DNA from: Trichobilharzia szidati
Lineage: Eukaryota > Platyhelminthes > Trematoda > Strigeidida > Schistosomatidae
Assembly: GCA_944472155.2 (NCBI GenBank)
Contig: OX235271.1
Location: 23,381,710 to 23,445,709, forward strand
Length of the DNA: 64,000 nt
Reading direction: 5' to 3'
The notes below the pieces were generated by a model. The model saw only the letters and a list, made by a program, of their open reading frames with translations. It was not told the origin of the DNA and did no database searches. Both the position numbers and the translations under genes were made by a program. Below are positions 32,120 through 43,024 of this stretch, piece after piece; the first letter of the stretch is position 1, and each line of letters begins with the position of its first letter.

Positions 32120-32638
32120 AACGAAGGTGATAATAATTTTCCACTTGATATGCAAGTTTGAAGGTACGAATATAGATTACAAGGGGCTTAGAGACAAGAT
32201 TGAATAGGAGTAGAAAACAGTTACAACGTATGCATAATTAATGTTTGATAACTGGAGAAATAATTGTAAAGGTGAATAAAAGGTGATAATTATTTTAAAC
32301 TTGATATGAATTACAAGAGGCTTAGAGACTCAGGGATAGAACGAATTACAAGCGTGAACAAATTGAGCATGGAAATAAATTGCAATCAAAATTTTCAACT
32401 TGAAATGTAAGTTAGGAGGTGTGAATATAGACTGCAAGAGGCATACAAACAAAAAATTACACAGGATTAGAATATAATTGTAAAATGGTTATTCTAAACG
32501 GATCGCAAGTGTGATCAGGAAGAGCATGGAAACAAATTTAAAATGACTGATGTTATAACTGAAAAATATGATGAATTGAATGAAGATAAAGAGAGAACAA
32601 AGCAAAAACAAAACTGAAGTATAAGGGAACATACCGAA
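32120..32638. repeat. degenerate tandem units next to a PLE
   Basis: Three worn copies of a unit of about 150 bp begin near 32128, 32281 and 32380. They share aacttgatatg-like and gattacaaggggcttagaga or tgcaagaggcatacaaac. It borders the 3' coding end of the PLE and may be its 3' region. Confidence 0.4.
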
Positions 32639-33175
32639 CTAGGTCCATGGTAGTTGTAATGGCTGGACTAGTTTCTTTTGAACACATAGCTCCGGCTTTT
32701 GGATGCATATGGCGAGAGCTTCCTCAGTACAAAGAAGTTGGAAACACACTGCCTTTGGTAGATTTTTGTTTACTTTGTAAATGACTCTAAATGATGAGTC
32801 AGTTGAGATTCTGTGACAGGTATTGACGAAGTGTTCAGTTATTGCGCTTCTGATTGAACCAGCGCCTCCTCTTTGCAACCATGCTGGGTGATGTTCTCTA
32901 ACACGTTTTGATAAAACCCGCATAGAACGACCTATGTACCTAGCTGCGCAAGAGCAGGTGAACTGATATATGTGCATTGAAGTGGTCATATGTGGAAGTC
33001 TGTCCTTCCCGTTGCTCCGAAGTAGTGGGCGGCTAGAGAATGTCACTCTTAGAGTAGCTGCCGGAAAGGTCTTCTTCAGGGAATTGAAGATTCTCCTTTT
33101 AAGGATATATGCTGCTAGGTTTCCCCTGAATTCCAGATTCAAATAAAGTGCTTTCTTTTGCACTGTAGTGTGTTC
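32639..33175 (-). CDS. PLE GIY-YIG endonuclease domain, open frame of 174 codons
   Basis: The best preserved PLE coding piece. From 33163 down: AAYILKRRIFNSLKKTFPAA (linker), RPLLRSNGKDRLPHM, then the nuclease domain with IYQFTCSCAARYIGRSMRVL (GIY-YIG motif as YQF..RYIG, with the Cys pair typical of PLEs), KRVREHHPAWL (Arg and His of the catalytic helix), AITEHFVNTCHRIS, and the tail EEALAICIQKPELC. The nuclease nicks target DNA for reverse transcription. The open frame has no stop, but the reverse transcriptase upstream is missing, so the element cannot move by itself. Confidence 0.8.
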   Translation of the reverse strand, partial: EHTTVQKKALYLNLEFRGNLAAYILKRRIFNSLKKTFPAATLRVTFSSRPLLRSNGKDRLPHMTTSMHIYQFTCSCAARYIGRSMRVLSKRVREHHPAWLQRGGAGSIRSAITEHFVNTCHRISTDSSFRVIYKVNKNLPKAVCFQLLCTEEALAICIQKPELCVQKKLVQPLQLPWT

Positions 33176-33237
33176 TTCTCTTTTTTGGCCTTGGTTTCAT
33201 GTTCTTCTCCAAAACAATATGTATTTATATTATATTG

Positions 33238-33450
33238 ACATTTTACTTTGTCTGTGGTCCACTGATAGAATTCTCATCAACTATGTGCATGGTTCAGGGT
33301 TTGATTCCCGTCAGACACATTCCTAAGCCTAGTTTAGCTGATAATAAAGGAAGGTTAAGCATGAGACTACCGACCTCACCCCCACCGTTACTGAAACTAT
33401 AAAGTTCAAGCTTGAAGCTTTTCGCCCCACTAGGAACTCAAAAGAATTAA
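33238..33450 (+). mobile_element. SINE family A, diverged
   Basis: The head tctgtggtccactgatagaa and B box agggtttgattcccg are worn. The body has taaaggaaggttaagcatga, and the end cttgaagcttttcgccccac is followed by an A/T-rich tail. An old copy. Confidence 0.65.
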
Positions 33451-34085
33451 ATAATACTAATAACATTTTACTGGTGTAAAGAAGAAAAGACCAATGAGCC
33501 TCGAAGTCAATGTCTATTAGAACAAACGCATTGTAGGTGCACAAATTTGGTACACCTTATCTTGAAGTCTTTATTTGCACATCATTTGCAAATCGGTTGA
33601 ATATCACCATATTCGATAGCTTTTTGGATTCTAAACAGTGTTGTCACATTCTGCTCACATTTCTCTTCTTCGATTGCTTTTCCCGGTGCCCTGAAACATA
33701 TTGTTACTTTTCTGAATTCGTTTACTGATATACTACTTATATCTGGTTATAAGTAGCACTCACCACAATAGCCTTAGTATTAATAGTATGAAAATAAAGT
33801 ATGTTCAGTTAGTATTTTTGGACATATTACCTTCTTTTCATAACTAGTTTAATGAAACAGTGACATCTGTCAGCATGCGATGCGTCTTTTTCAGCGATTC
33901 CGTAGTGTGTAGACTGGGGAAAATTTAGATTTTTTTCAATTTGAAATGATATGATCTGTTAAAGTGTATAGTTGAATCGAAACTCGCCGATATTCATCAC
34001 TTAATTTTTATAATCCAATGAGCACATTGGTTCAAACGTCAGTACATTTACTTTGGTCTTGTCAGTTTGCAACTCCGTGTGTGTA
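33451..34085. other. intron sequence, nothing recognised
   Basis: No supportable feature. Confidence 0.35.
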
Positions 34086-34129
34086 TACAGGTTTGGTCAC
34101 GAACTGAGATCAGTTAGAGAACTATTTAA

Positions 34130-34270
34130 TTCAATCTGAAGTTTCCTGTTGATTGATTGAACCGAGGTGCTCAACCTTTTGGGCGAATGCAGGTGCATCC
34201 AGATGACGACTCCTAATTAGGATGAAATGCACATCCTGGATTCGAATGTTAGTCACCATCCACAAAACTA
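34130..34270 (+). mobile_element. Sm-alpha-type hammerhead SINE, 3' part
   Basis: The hammerhead zone 34191-34245 reads aggtgcatccagatgacgac, tcctaattaggatgaaatgc and acatcctggattc. Stem I (AUCCAG with CUGGAU), helix III (AUGC..CAU-like) and the triplet AUC/UC are recognisable. The core is AUGACGA. The tRNA-like head is lost. Confidence 0.65.
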
Positions 34271-34600
34271 CTTCAGTTAGCGAACCATTGGAAAACCAGG
34301 GAGTACTGGACAACTGTTTCGTCCTAGTTTGGGACCCTTCAGCAGTACGCACCCACTGGGGTTTGAACTCAGGACCTTCCAGTTACAAGGCGAGCTCGTA
34401 TACCATTAAGCCACTGAGACCCGATACAATGGCCCATGAATTCTAACTTCTGCCAATTCACGATATAGCGCAACCGCTAGCCAACGTCTTCGGCGAGTAT
34501 TTGTCCAATGGTTCTCTAACCAATGTCAGCTCATGATGAAATCCTGTAATCAATCAACCAAATCCCTACAAACCAATACTTGAAACTCTTAATAATTTTT
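34265..34600 (-). mobile_element. hammerhead SINE with near-canonical core
   Basis: The minus-strand unit 34265-34500 includes the B box (ggggtttgaactcagg in reverse at 34360-34375) and the hammerhead at 34290-34340. The core reads CUGAAGG (canonical CUGAUGA), with helix II GUCC..GGAC, GAAAC and stem I GUACUG with CAGUAC all intact. From 34500 to 34600 the 3' end of a plus-strand unit follows, so the locus is again an opposed pair. Confidence 0.75.
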
Positions 34601-34754
34601 AGTTCATAAATAACCTATTTTCGACAGAGATTTCACCGAATTATAATGAAAAATAGTGATACGTTGGAATCCCCTCCAAGTTAAGCACGCTATCAGTAGT
34701 TATCGCTGTATGATTACTGAACAGTAAATCAGATGAACTTCGAAAGATGGATCA

Positions 34755-34850
34755 TTAAAATAGCGGCTTATAAATGGTCTAATGGTAATGTGTCTGCCTC
34801 ATCACCTATGCGGTGTCTTCATAGAATTGTAGGTTCGAACTACTAAATTA
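34755..34850 (+). repeat. tRNA-like sequence
   Basis: tggtctaatggtaatgtgtc (A box) and taggttcgaacta (B box) are about 50 bp apart. Acceptor-stem pairing is poor, so it is a tRNA-derived repeat and not a gene. Confidence 0.45.
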
Positions 34851-35395
34851 TTTGAAAGTGTGTGGAAGGGAGGGGAAATCAATGGACGAGGTTGTGAAGC
34901 AGTTAGATTGATTGAGATGGCTAGGACATGTGTTACGCATGCATGCCTAGCCATCGCCTTCCTCGACAACGGACAATGTTAGCTGACATAGGATTGATCA
35001 GATTGGAAAAGAGTCAGCAGTACTTGAAAGAGAGCACGGCTTCATCGTTCAATGAAATCCACAACAGATGGTTTAAGGCAACCACGTAGGGAGTTTTAGA
35101 CTTGCTGGCTGGCTGGAATGATAAGAACCAATGGCAGCTGGAGACAATTGATGCTATGGTGGAGATGCATTGACTCTTTGTGGTTGATTTGTCATATTCT
35201 TCCAATAAAACTTTTGTTTTTCCATGCTACTAACCTTTTTACCTCCCTCACATATGTATTTACTATCTCTCTCTGTTGAATGTCTCTTTACTCTCTTCTG
35301 TTGCTTTGTATGGAACAAGGAGAGAGTGTGGCGAGTTAAAGTGGTGCACATCTGTGCAAACTAGTTCTATGTTGAAAACAGTCAGTCATTTAGTT
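34850..35395 (+). mobile_element. LINE-P 3' fragment
   Basis: It begins in the GKEGKS-like region (gaagggaggggaaatcaatg), then the worn [10 protein letters not shown] segment (34912-34950). The 3' untranslated region ends ttctatgttgaaaacagtca near 35383. It lies about 50 bp before a host exon. Confidence 0.75.
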
Positions 35396-35447
35396 ATTGT
35401 CATTTGTTTTTATTTCTTTTATCGATTGTTCTTTTCTCGTTTTTCAG

Positions 35448-35672
35448 GGAATATGTCTGGTGGTGGGTTGTGTAAAGCAGCTCATAATAATAATAATAAA
35501 ACCAACAATAGCAACCACTCTGGTAACAATGGTAAAGATTCAGCATTAAATCATAATCCTCGTGTTCATCATTATCAACAGCAACAACATCAACAACAAC
35601 TTGACTCACATGTAGTCCATCAACTCAGTGGTACTTTGTTACAACGACGATTGTCGTCTGATTCGACAGCAG
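35448..35672 (+). CDS. host gene, exon 6 of those seen
   Basis: The acceptor ctcgtttttcag is followed by two bases completing a Gly codon, then 74 codons: NMSGGGLCKAAHNNNNK, SNHSGNNGKDSALNHNPRVH, a Gln/His-rich stretch (HHYQQQQHQQQLDSHVVHQ), and SGTLLQRRLSSDSTA. One base precedes the donor gtgaat (phase 1). The frame stays open past the donor to 35719, so intron retention would add about 15 residues and a stop. Low-complexity, probably disordered. Confidence 0.8.
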
Positions 35673-35929
35673 GTGAATTGAATGATTCTGTTGTCGATTT
35701 ACTTCTTATCTATTGCTAATCTTTGTGATTTTGTTTTTCTGCCTGGGAAATGTTTTTTTATTTGTAAAGACTACCATTCTGTATAATAGCGCATCTCATG
35801 GTAGAATTTTGGATTTAAATGTACTTTTCATCATTTGTTACCGTTAGGTTCAAGGTCATACGAAGCATATCACTGTTTGATTCGCTGCTATCATAACAGC
35901 CGATTAGTCTGAATGATCTGTCTAAGTTA

Positions 35930-36676
35930 GGACTCCAGGTGAACATAGACAAGACGGAGGTTATGAAAAAAACCAACAAACCAACAACAACAGCAGCAAC
36001 ATCCAGCGCCAATCGCCATCAACGGGAAGGATTTGAAGGAGGTTACTTCATTCACTTATCTAGGGAGCATTGTCTCAACTACAGGAGGAACGGACGAGGA
36101 TGTCAAATCGACAATCGGGAAGGCGAGAAACACATTCATCAACCCGAAACCAATCTGGAAATCTTCCGCTGTCACTCAGCCTGCATCAACAACAAATTGA
36201 TTCGGATTTTCAATACAAACGTCAAGTCACTTCTTCTATACGGATCAGAAACTTGGCGGCGGGTCACAAAGAATATTTCCAACAGCCTGTTTCAGACCTT
36301 TATCAACAACTGTCTTCGTTCTATACTGAAGATCAGATGGATGGAAAGAATCACCAACAAGAAACTATGGGAACAAACAAAGCAAGAACCAGTCGCTCAA
36401 CAAATATGCATGAGAAAGTGGAGATGGATTGGACACTCACTGAGGAGGCTGCTGGGTGACATTGCGCGTCAGGCCACAGCTCGAGTGGAACCCGAAAGGG
36501 AAGCGGCGAGTGGGACGTCCAAGGGTGACATGGAAGAGATCGTGTGAAGAGGAGTTGAAACAGTATGGGCTAACATGGATTCAGGTGAAAAGTACAGCAG
36601 AAGACAGAAGCAAGTGGAGACGTACAGTTGAAGCCCTATGTTCCACTAGGAACCCAAGGGAACAATAATAATAATT
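35930..36676 (+). pseudogene. RTE-A LINE insertion with 11-bp target-site duplication
   Basis: A 747-bp 5'-truncated copy. It reads VNIDKTEVMKKTNKPTT, then (shifted) SLREHCLNYRRNGRGCQ, RIFNTNVKSLLLYGSETWRR (36205-36264), FINNCLRSILKIRWMERI, QQICMRKWRWIGHSLRRLLG (36396-36455), ending at gaagccctatgttccactag and (AAT)n. The duplication tgtctaagtta is exact at 35919-35929 and 36677-36687. One of the youngest copies in the window. Confidence 0.9.
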
Positions 36677-36689
36677 TGTCTAAGTTACA

Positions 36690-37255
36690 GGTGGATGAAA
36701 GAAGCAATATATACTCAAAGGTTTAATCGTCAATTACACTATATATAATGCACCAAGCGAATAAGCGCACAAATCTGCCCGTGAATCTACCAATCAGATT
36801 TTAGGTAAATAATCGATCAGTTATAGCGCAAAATTCGAAATAAAAGTTGATAACATAATAGATTTCATCCGGAAAAGAAGTGTCTAATACTTGCTTCTGA
36901 AGGATAATCAATTGGATAATTATCGATACCGTTATAAGATACTGGGAGTTATTCTTACAACATGTTAAAGAGCAGTATCCTGTTTAATGCTTTTGTACTA
37001 TTTTTCATTTTCTGCCGAAATTCGCCTCATCTCACCAAGTGAACTCGTTCGCTTAGATGACTATGGTTTACCTATGTCCTATCTGTCTTTTTAATTTATA
37101 ACAAGCAACAAAAGCAAGATTTAATGAATTCATCAAATTTCGGTGAAACTCATCCTCATCTGGGTACTCTACATACAGGGATCTTATAAAATTAACATAA
37201 AATGCATTATACGGTTTAATTACATCACTTAAATAAACAATTAGTTATCAGTGAG
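36690..37255. other. intron sequence, nothing recognised
   Basis: No supportable feature. Confidence 0.35.
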
Positions 37256-37258
37256 TGG

Positions 37259-37495
37259 GCGTCGGTGACTTAGTGGTAGAACACTGGCCAAACGCTCAAG
37301 TGGTCTAGGATTCAATCCGCGACCGACTCACTCCTAAATCTCGCTTAGCCAGTAACAAGCCTGGTAAAGAAGGAAGGTTGGGCGTGAGACTAGCAACACC
37401 ATCCCGTACAAAATAAACACGACTGCCACTGAAACTTCGAAGCTCTAGCTTGAAGCCCTTCGTTCCATTGGGAAAGAAAATAAATAAAAAGATCA
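37259..37495 (+). mobile_element. SINE family A, diverged
   Basis: Head gcgtcggtgacttagtggta, B box aggattcaatccgcga (worn), body tagccagtaacaagcctggt and gaaggttgggcgtgagacta, end cttgaagcccttcgttccat, A-rich tail. Confidence 0.75.
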
Positions 37496-37684
37496 GGGAG
37501 TGAAAGAACTTGAATGTATCAAGAATTTCGAACTGAACAAGGTTGATAATGATAGTAATGCTAATATTAGTAACAGTAATAATTAGTAATAATAATAATA
37601 AAACGAGTTAAGATAGGGTTAATGATGAAAAATAGTTTTAAATGAATCAGAAATAGTAATGATTAGGGGTAGAATAAAAAATAA

Positions 37685-38025
37685 TAATGATATGTAAAAC
37701 ACAACCATGGTGGATTCAGAGTGACTACCATTTCGTTTTGTACACAGAGATCTGGTTTATAAACTTTAATTGCATCACAAGGCTCCTCCACCATTGCAAG
37801 CATTTTCCTGTTTGTTTGTCTACTGGCTGACCGCAGTGAATGACTTGACAGTGCGTCAGTATCACTTCCGTAGTATACAAGATACTTTGTTGTTATTGAA
37901 CTTTTAGGCACTTTCACTTCAGCTGTTTTTAACCACGTTGGCAAATGCTTCATCATGCGAAGGGAAGACAGCCTCCTTTCTTTACGACATATGTTATTTG
38001 CTTCCACAAATACACTCATTTATGG
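37685..38025 (-). pseudogene. PLE C-terminal tail fragment (probable)
   Basis: The open frame from 38019 reads MMKHLPTWLKTAEVKVPKSS and ends PCDAIKVYKPDLCVQNEMVV and NPPW. The end parallels EALAICIQKPELCVQKKLVQ..PW of the 32.6-kb PLE. The first part is not recognised. Confidence 0.45.
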
Positions 38026-38289
38026 TTTATTTTTTGAAGAGTAGTTATTTGAGCTGATATTTTCGCTTAAGTGAGTGTCGGTGTGGATTTATCACTCATT
38101 TAACAAGAATTAGTCGCAAGTTTTTCGTTCAGGATGTTCAAAAGGCTTTATATAGCAATAAAGCCTATATATTCGAACAGAAATCAGGCAAAAATTTATC
38201 ACCTAAAATTTTCAATTAGAAATCACACGTACACAGGCGAGTAAACGCTGTACGAAAACCAAAGGGTAACACTTAGCTTGAAACCAATA

Positions 38290-38815
38290 ATTATTGATTT
38301 TCGGGAGTTTATTTTTGGGAATTTGATTTGTTTCAAGTTTTAATCGCGGATTGGCGTCACAGTTAGAGAACCATTGAAAACCACCAGGGAGTACTAGACA
38401 ACTGTTTCGTCATAATTCGGGACTCATCAGCAGTACCCACCCACCATGGAGGGTTTGGACGTAGAATCTTCAGGTTACGAGACAAACTCGTAGACCACTC
38501 ACTAGAAACTGACTGAAGGACAAAGCTGTCTTGGGTTCCAGTGAGAAGTTGTGATTAGTGGGGTCTACCCGGTCAGAAGTGAGGACAAATACTCGCCACC
38601 GATAACATTGTCTAGTGCCTGTCGTGCTAAAAATCACAAACTGGTAAAAGACTGGGTCTACAAGCTTGCCTTGTAATGGGAAGATCCGGGGTTCGAAATC
38701 CGATGGATACGTACTGATGGCGAGTCCCAAACTAGAACGAAATAGCTGCCCACTACTCCATGCTGGTTTTCAATAGTTCTCTAGCTGATATCAATCCGTG
38801 ATGAGAACTTGAAAC
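38290..38815. mobile_element. hammerhead SINE, head-to-head pair
   Basis: The minus unit 38290-38510 and plus unit 38520-38815 face each other. Their outer ends are inverse copies (tttcaagttttaatc.. at the left, ..gatgagaacttgaaac at the right). The plus unit has gagaagttgtgattagtggg, an A/B-box region worn (gggttcgaaatccga) and hammerhead zone 38707-38760 with core AUGGCGA. The minus unit carries the canonical hammerhead annotated separately. Confidence 0.75.
38388..38438 (-). ncRNA. hammerhead ribozyme with full canonical core
   Basis: On the minus strand: stem I 5' strand GGGUACUG, core CUGAUGA (38430-38424), helix II GUC..GAC (three pairs, then a C/U mismatch), GAAAC (38408-38404), helix III AC..GU, cleavage triplet GUC (38399-38397), stem I 3' strand UAGUACUCC. 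All residues known to be essential in hammerheads are present, and stem I has eight or more pairs with one G-U. Cleavage would follow the C opposite 38397. Helix II is shorter than in sister copies, which may weaken it. Confidence 0.7.
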
Positions 38816-39021
38816 AATAATTTTTAGGTTATGGGTCGTATTAAAGACGTCAACACTCAGTCAGTCACTCATGCACTGGAATGAAGATACCCCGCCCCCA
38901 GGAATAGCATTCGCGATTTCAATGTTAGCAATCACCGAAATATGACAACTTTAATATTCATATTCGCATATTCATTTACTACTATTTATAGAATAGAATC
39001 AACAGTTCTTTGTATTTTTAT

Positions 39022-40064
39022 AGTTACCCTAAACTATAGTGACCCAAAACGAAACTACCTAATTGAACGGATTAATGACCTTGGGCAACCAATGAGATGA
39101 GCCCTAAGCATATATGCGAAATTATTTATTCTGTCCACGAATTACATTAGCGAATTTCATCCAAATCTAGTATTTAAGTACTGCTTAGACAACAAACTCA
39201 TTGGAAGAGAGGAGATGCTTGGATGTGGAGGTGTGATGCATTTTCAAAGATACACCGGCTCCATTGATGAATTTGTGTACCGGTGCGAGGACTACCGAAG
39301 CAGAGAAATTAGTTCGAGAAGATATGTCGCTCTATTTTTAGTCTATGGATGCTGTAGCTACTTTCTTCGATAAATCGAAGTTACTGTTAACGAGAATTAT
39401 GATGATGTGTCACAGCTGGGTCCTGAAAAAATCAGTTACCGTGACGGTATTCGAAACGGAGAATTCACAAGTGTATCCAGTACAGTAGCTTCTCTGTACT
39501 GTAGAGATAGAATTTCATGTAAAATGAACAATATAACCCAGATACTCAGTGGCATCTGTGTTCTCTTTTCATGTGGGCGGGACAGTGCTTATAAAAAGGA
39601 AATACAATCGCCATAGATTGAGTGCCAATCAACAGTCGGTTCTGAGATTATGTAACACTAGCCTGAGCATAGCATATATCCAGACGATCCTTGGTCGTAG
39701 TGCCAATGTTTTATTACCTATCATCCAACATTTAGTCCTACGATTTCGTTAATCCTTTCGATGTGACACACAAATTCCATCGAATGTTTCTGGAGTGATC
39801 TCAAATAGAGGATCCGGGTAACACGGAAATTGGTCTCACCTAATTAATGAGGACTCCAATGAGAAATTTGGAGATTTTTTTGCAACATAAACAAGAACGT
39901 TACCCTATATAATTATTTTTCAACATTACATTACTTTTATATAAACGGTTTTTTTCAAATTACGCGTTTTTACCTCGGACGCATCTGATTGGACGACAGA
40001 GATTTGTCAAGGTCTTCATCAGGTAGTTTCGTTTTGGTTTACTATAATAGTTTAGAGTAACCCT
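39022..40064. mobile_element. terminal-inverted-repeat element, about 1.04 kb
   Basis: The left end 39022-39100 (agttaccctaaactatagtg, caaaacgaaactacct, gaccttgggcaaccaatgag) is matched in inverse by 39981-40064 (catctgattgg, gtcaaggtcttcatcaggta, gtttcgttttgg, gtttagagtaaccct). The interior has two weak open stretches (for example RYTGSIDEFVYRCEDYRSRE at about 39250) that I cannot assign. The layout is that of a cut-and-paste DNA transposon or its non-autonomous derivative. No clear target duplication was seen. It ends 66 bp before a host exon. Confidence 0.6.
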
Positions 40065-40130
40065 TTTTCTTGATAATAATTTCGTTTCTTTATTCTGTAA
40101 TTTTTTTTCTTCTTTTCTTTTAACTCTTAG

Positions 40131-40208
40131 ATTCGTCTTCTATAGTTCATGTACAGTCGATGAATTTAGATTCAAATACATTAGCTATATTGAATCAATT
40201 CAACATTG
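40131..40208 (+). CDS. host gene, exon 7 of those seen
   Basis: A strong pyrimidine tract and acceptor (ttttaactcttag) precede two bases completing an Asp codon, then 25 codons SSSIVHVQSMNLDSNTLAIL and NQFNI, then one base before the donor gttagt (phase 1). Other frames have an early stop, so the phase-1 entry predicted by exon 6 is the only open one. Small, but supported by phase on both sides. Confidence 0.75.
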
Positions 40209-40479
40209 GTTAGTCATAGTTTTACTTTGTTAATAGTTTAATAATTTTACTTAAATCTTTCTTTCTGTTTTTTTTTCAAAACAACCACTGGTTTTACATC
40301 TGTTGTTTTTACTTTTTTTCATTTCAATACCGCGTTGTTGTTATTATCTGGTTGTCTTTGTTGCTGCTTTGTCAGGCATCTTATCATCTGATTTACCTGT
40401 AGAGTTAGTTAACGGTAGATCTCAAGTTGTTCACTTCAATTCAATTCATTTATAACAAAATGTATGTGTCTGTGTATGC

Positions 40480-40619
40480 GCACACGTGAATGCGTGCGTG
40501 CGTGCGTGTCTGCGTCTTTCTTTGTTAAACTGCTGATGAGATTGTATGTCCAATAAAGTGTGATTTCTTTTTTTTTCTACTAATTGTTTGTTTATCTGAT
40601 ATCAAATGGGCGTTTTCAT

Positions 40620-40657
<38 letters not shown>

Positions 40658-40660
40658 GTA
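40480..40660. repeat. microsatellites
   Basis: A (GTGC)n/(GCGT)n stretch at about 40485-40510 and an (AT)n run at 40621-40656. Confidence 0.85.
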
Positions 40661-40704
40661 TATGTATTTATATAATAACCTGAAAATTAGTCATACACAT
40701 AAAG

Positions 40705-40935
40705 TAGTTTGGTGTATGGTGACTGACAAGCAGTGGAATCAATCCACCATGATGCACATTTCACCCTGTTTGAGACTCATTATCTGGATGTACCTGCATT
40801 CCCCAGTGAGTGAATAATGGTGTTTCCTCCCCCCCCCCCTCCTTCAACTGGGGCTCGAACCCAGTAATCATAGTTTCAAAGGTCAAAGCGTTATTCACTA
40901 GACCACTTGGGTCTACGGCGAGGTCACTTTTTGTG
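40705..40935 (-). mobile_element. Sm-alpha-type hammerhead SINE, nearly complete
   Basis: In reverse order: A box agtggtctagtgaataacgc (40905-40885), B box gggttcgagcccc (40865-40850), a poly-G stretch at about 40831-40840, and the hammerhead zone 40800-40725 with acatccagataatgag, caaacagggtgaaatgtgca and tcatgg. The first seven core bases read AUAAUGA, so the ribozyme is probably dead. It ends ..accatacaccaaac. Confidence 0.75.
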
Positions 40936-41324
40936 CAGTGGGTATCGGTTATTATTTAATTCAGTTTGAACTTTCCCGATGACTCATACGCATATTCGAG
41001 ATGCCTTTAAGGCACTTTTACAGATCCAATATCGTTTATATTACATGTATATCCATACATATGACTTATTATTGTTCAGTCAACATGTTGTCTCCGTAGG
41101 TGGTTAATTTACTTCACTTTAAGTAACCTTATAGGTTAGTTTGATAGATTCTGTTTAATTGTTGTTAAGGTTATCATTTGTACAGCGTGAATGAAATAGC
41201 CATCCTGAGTATATAAGTTGTAACGTGACCTATAACTAATGGCTTTGAGTATTCTAGATGGGTAAAATCTCATATATATAAATATATATATGCTCCGTAT
41301 CGCTGTTGGAATAACGCCCAACTT

Positions 41325-41435
41325 GTCAGTCTAGGACATGGTGCCTGATGTATCACTGAACGGTTTCCCTAGCGTGTGTCCGATCCATCTCTATTTTTTT
41401 TCATTGTCATATTCATTAGGCAATAGGTTCTTAAT
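41325..41435 (-). mobile_element. short RTE-A fragment
   Basis: gcctgatgtatcactgaacg and gtgtccgatccatctc on the plus strand follow the RTE-A 3' coding end in reverse. Confidence 0.45.
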
Positions 41436-41449
41436 TCATATGAACCGTG

Positions 41450-42690
41450 ATCATTGGCCGCCGAGTGAGAAGTAGACATATTGTAAAAATTATATTTGAA
41501 AAAATCTCAGAGAAATTGAAATGAGTAATTCCAACGTTTCCTGAGTTCAGCAAACTAGTCTGAACTTCTTCAGGGAAATTAATCGGAATTATAGTAACAA
41601 AGGTATATTCATTATAATAAAGGTTTTTTGTATTTCCCAATGAATGAAAAACAAAACGACATTGTTTTTACTGACGTTTCGCTAGTTAATGCAACTAATA
41701 GCTTTATCAAATTAGCTATATTAAACCAGAATTTACAAAATCTCAGCTTATATATAACAACTTAATCATCGTTCCTCAGCATGGGGTCATTTTTCCGTTG
41801 CCAAATTGGCCAATTCGTAAAGATAATAAAACCAGGTGTAGATTATTGTTGGATTTGATAAGTGTGCAAAATTATAAAAGCAGTGTGTGTTTACATGATG
41901 AAATTGCTTATCACATTCGTGTTGACTTTGTCACTTCATGGGGGAGGGGGTGTTGTAACCAGGTCAGATTCTGTTTTAGTCCATCATTCCTATTCAGACA
42001 ATTTGGATTCCATCTGATATGAAGTGTTTCTGATATTAGACGTTCTATGTTATTTCTGACATCATACCTTCACGTGTATTCGAACTTTTGACATTCACCC
42101 ATATATATCTAGGGCTTCTGCAGTCAGTCTTTATTCATATGAACCAAAACCTTTTTGTAGAACCTTAGTCTTATCAAAGTTTATCTTGTATCCCGTTTGT
42201 GTCAAGTGCATTGCAATCACCGATCTAAATTCTAGCTTCTTCAAGTCTTCAGAGGTCTTTGGAACCACCGTTAGACATTGTTTATGCCTCTTCACTCTTA
42301 TATTTACCTGTCTGGAGGTTTCTTCTACATATACGGCGTCACAATACCCACAATTGATCTGGTACACAAAATTCTGTTGGTTGTCTCCTGCTATTTTATC
42401 ATCCTAAACCTTCACCAATGATGAGGGTAAAGTGTTGGTTGCACGGAAATATACTCTTAAGACATGACTGTTAAGGATTCGCTTTATCTCATCTGATATT
42501 TCTTTGAGGCAAGGAATCACCTAGACAAGAGTAATCCTTTTTTTATGACACATACCTTTGTTTTACTATGATTTCGATTAATTTCCTTGAAGAAGTTCAG
42601 ACCAGTTTTGCTGAACTCAGGAAACGTTGGAATTACTCATTTCAACTACGCTGTGATTTTACAAATATAATTTTTTATATACGTATTTAG
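41450..42690 (-). mobile_element. PLE with inverted terminal repeats
   Basis: On the minus strand 42367-42131 codes YQINCGYCDAVYVEETSRQV, NIRVKRHKQCL (GIY-YIG nuclease, with GIY replaced by VYV-EE) and TGYKINFDKTKVLQ (C-terminal part). The ends 41480-41600 and 42565-42680 are inverse copies (aatgagtaattccaacgttt at the left, its inverse at the right). This is a PLE subfamily different from the 5-kb and 21-kb ones. Frames are broken. Confidence 0.7.
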
Positions 42691-43024
42691 TTGGTTGGTT
42701 GGTTGGTTTTCAGAGTGCCTTTTAGCTGATCTTTTCTGGGGAGTAAAACTTCTGAGTTTTATTGATATATAAGTTTATTGTCTTCGTGATTCAAGTTCTT
42801 GTTTCAACTTCAATCACTTTTTTTATTATAATTACCATTATTATTGTTATATTAAAAGAGTAAGTTGAATGAAGTTAGTTTTTTGAAATTTTCAAGTACT
42901 AACTTACTTATGAGACAGTCATTTGTTATAGTTTCTTTTGTCTGCTTTTGTATCTTTTTTTTAAAAAAAGAATTATTTTATATCGATTTTAACAAAGTAT
43001 GATTGACAGATTGAAGTGATGATT

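Noticed and set aside
35673..35719. Exon 6 could be a terminal exon ending at the stop at 35717-35719.
   Set aside because: The donor gtgaat gives a phase that fits exon 7 exactly, and the extension has no further support. Intron retention stays possible.
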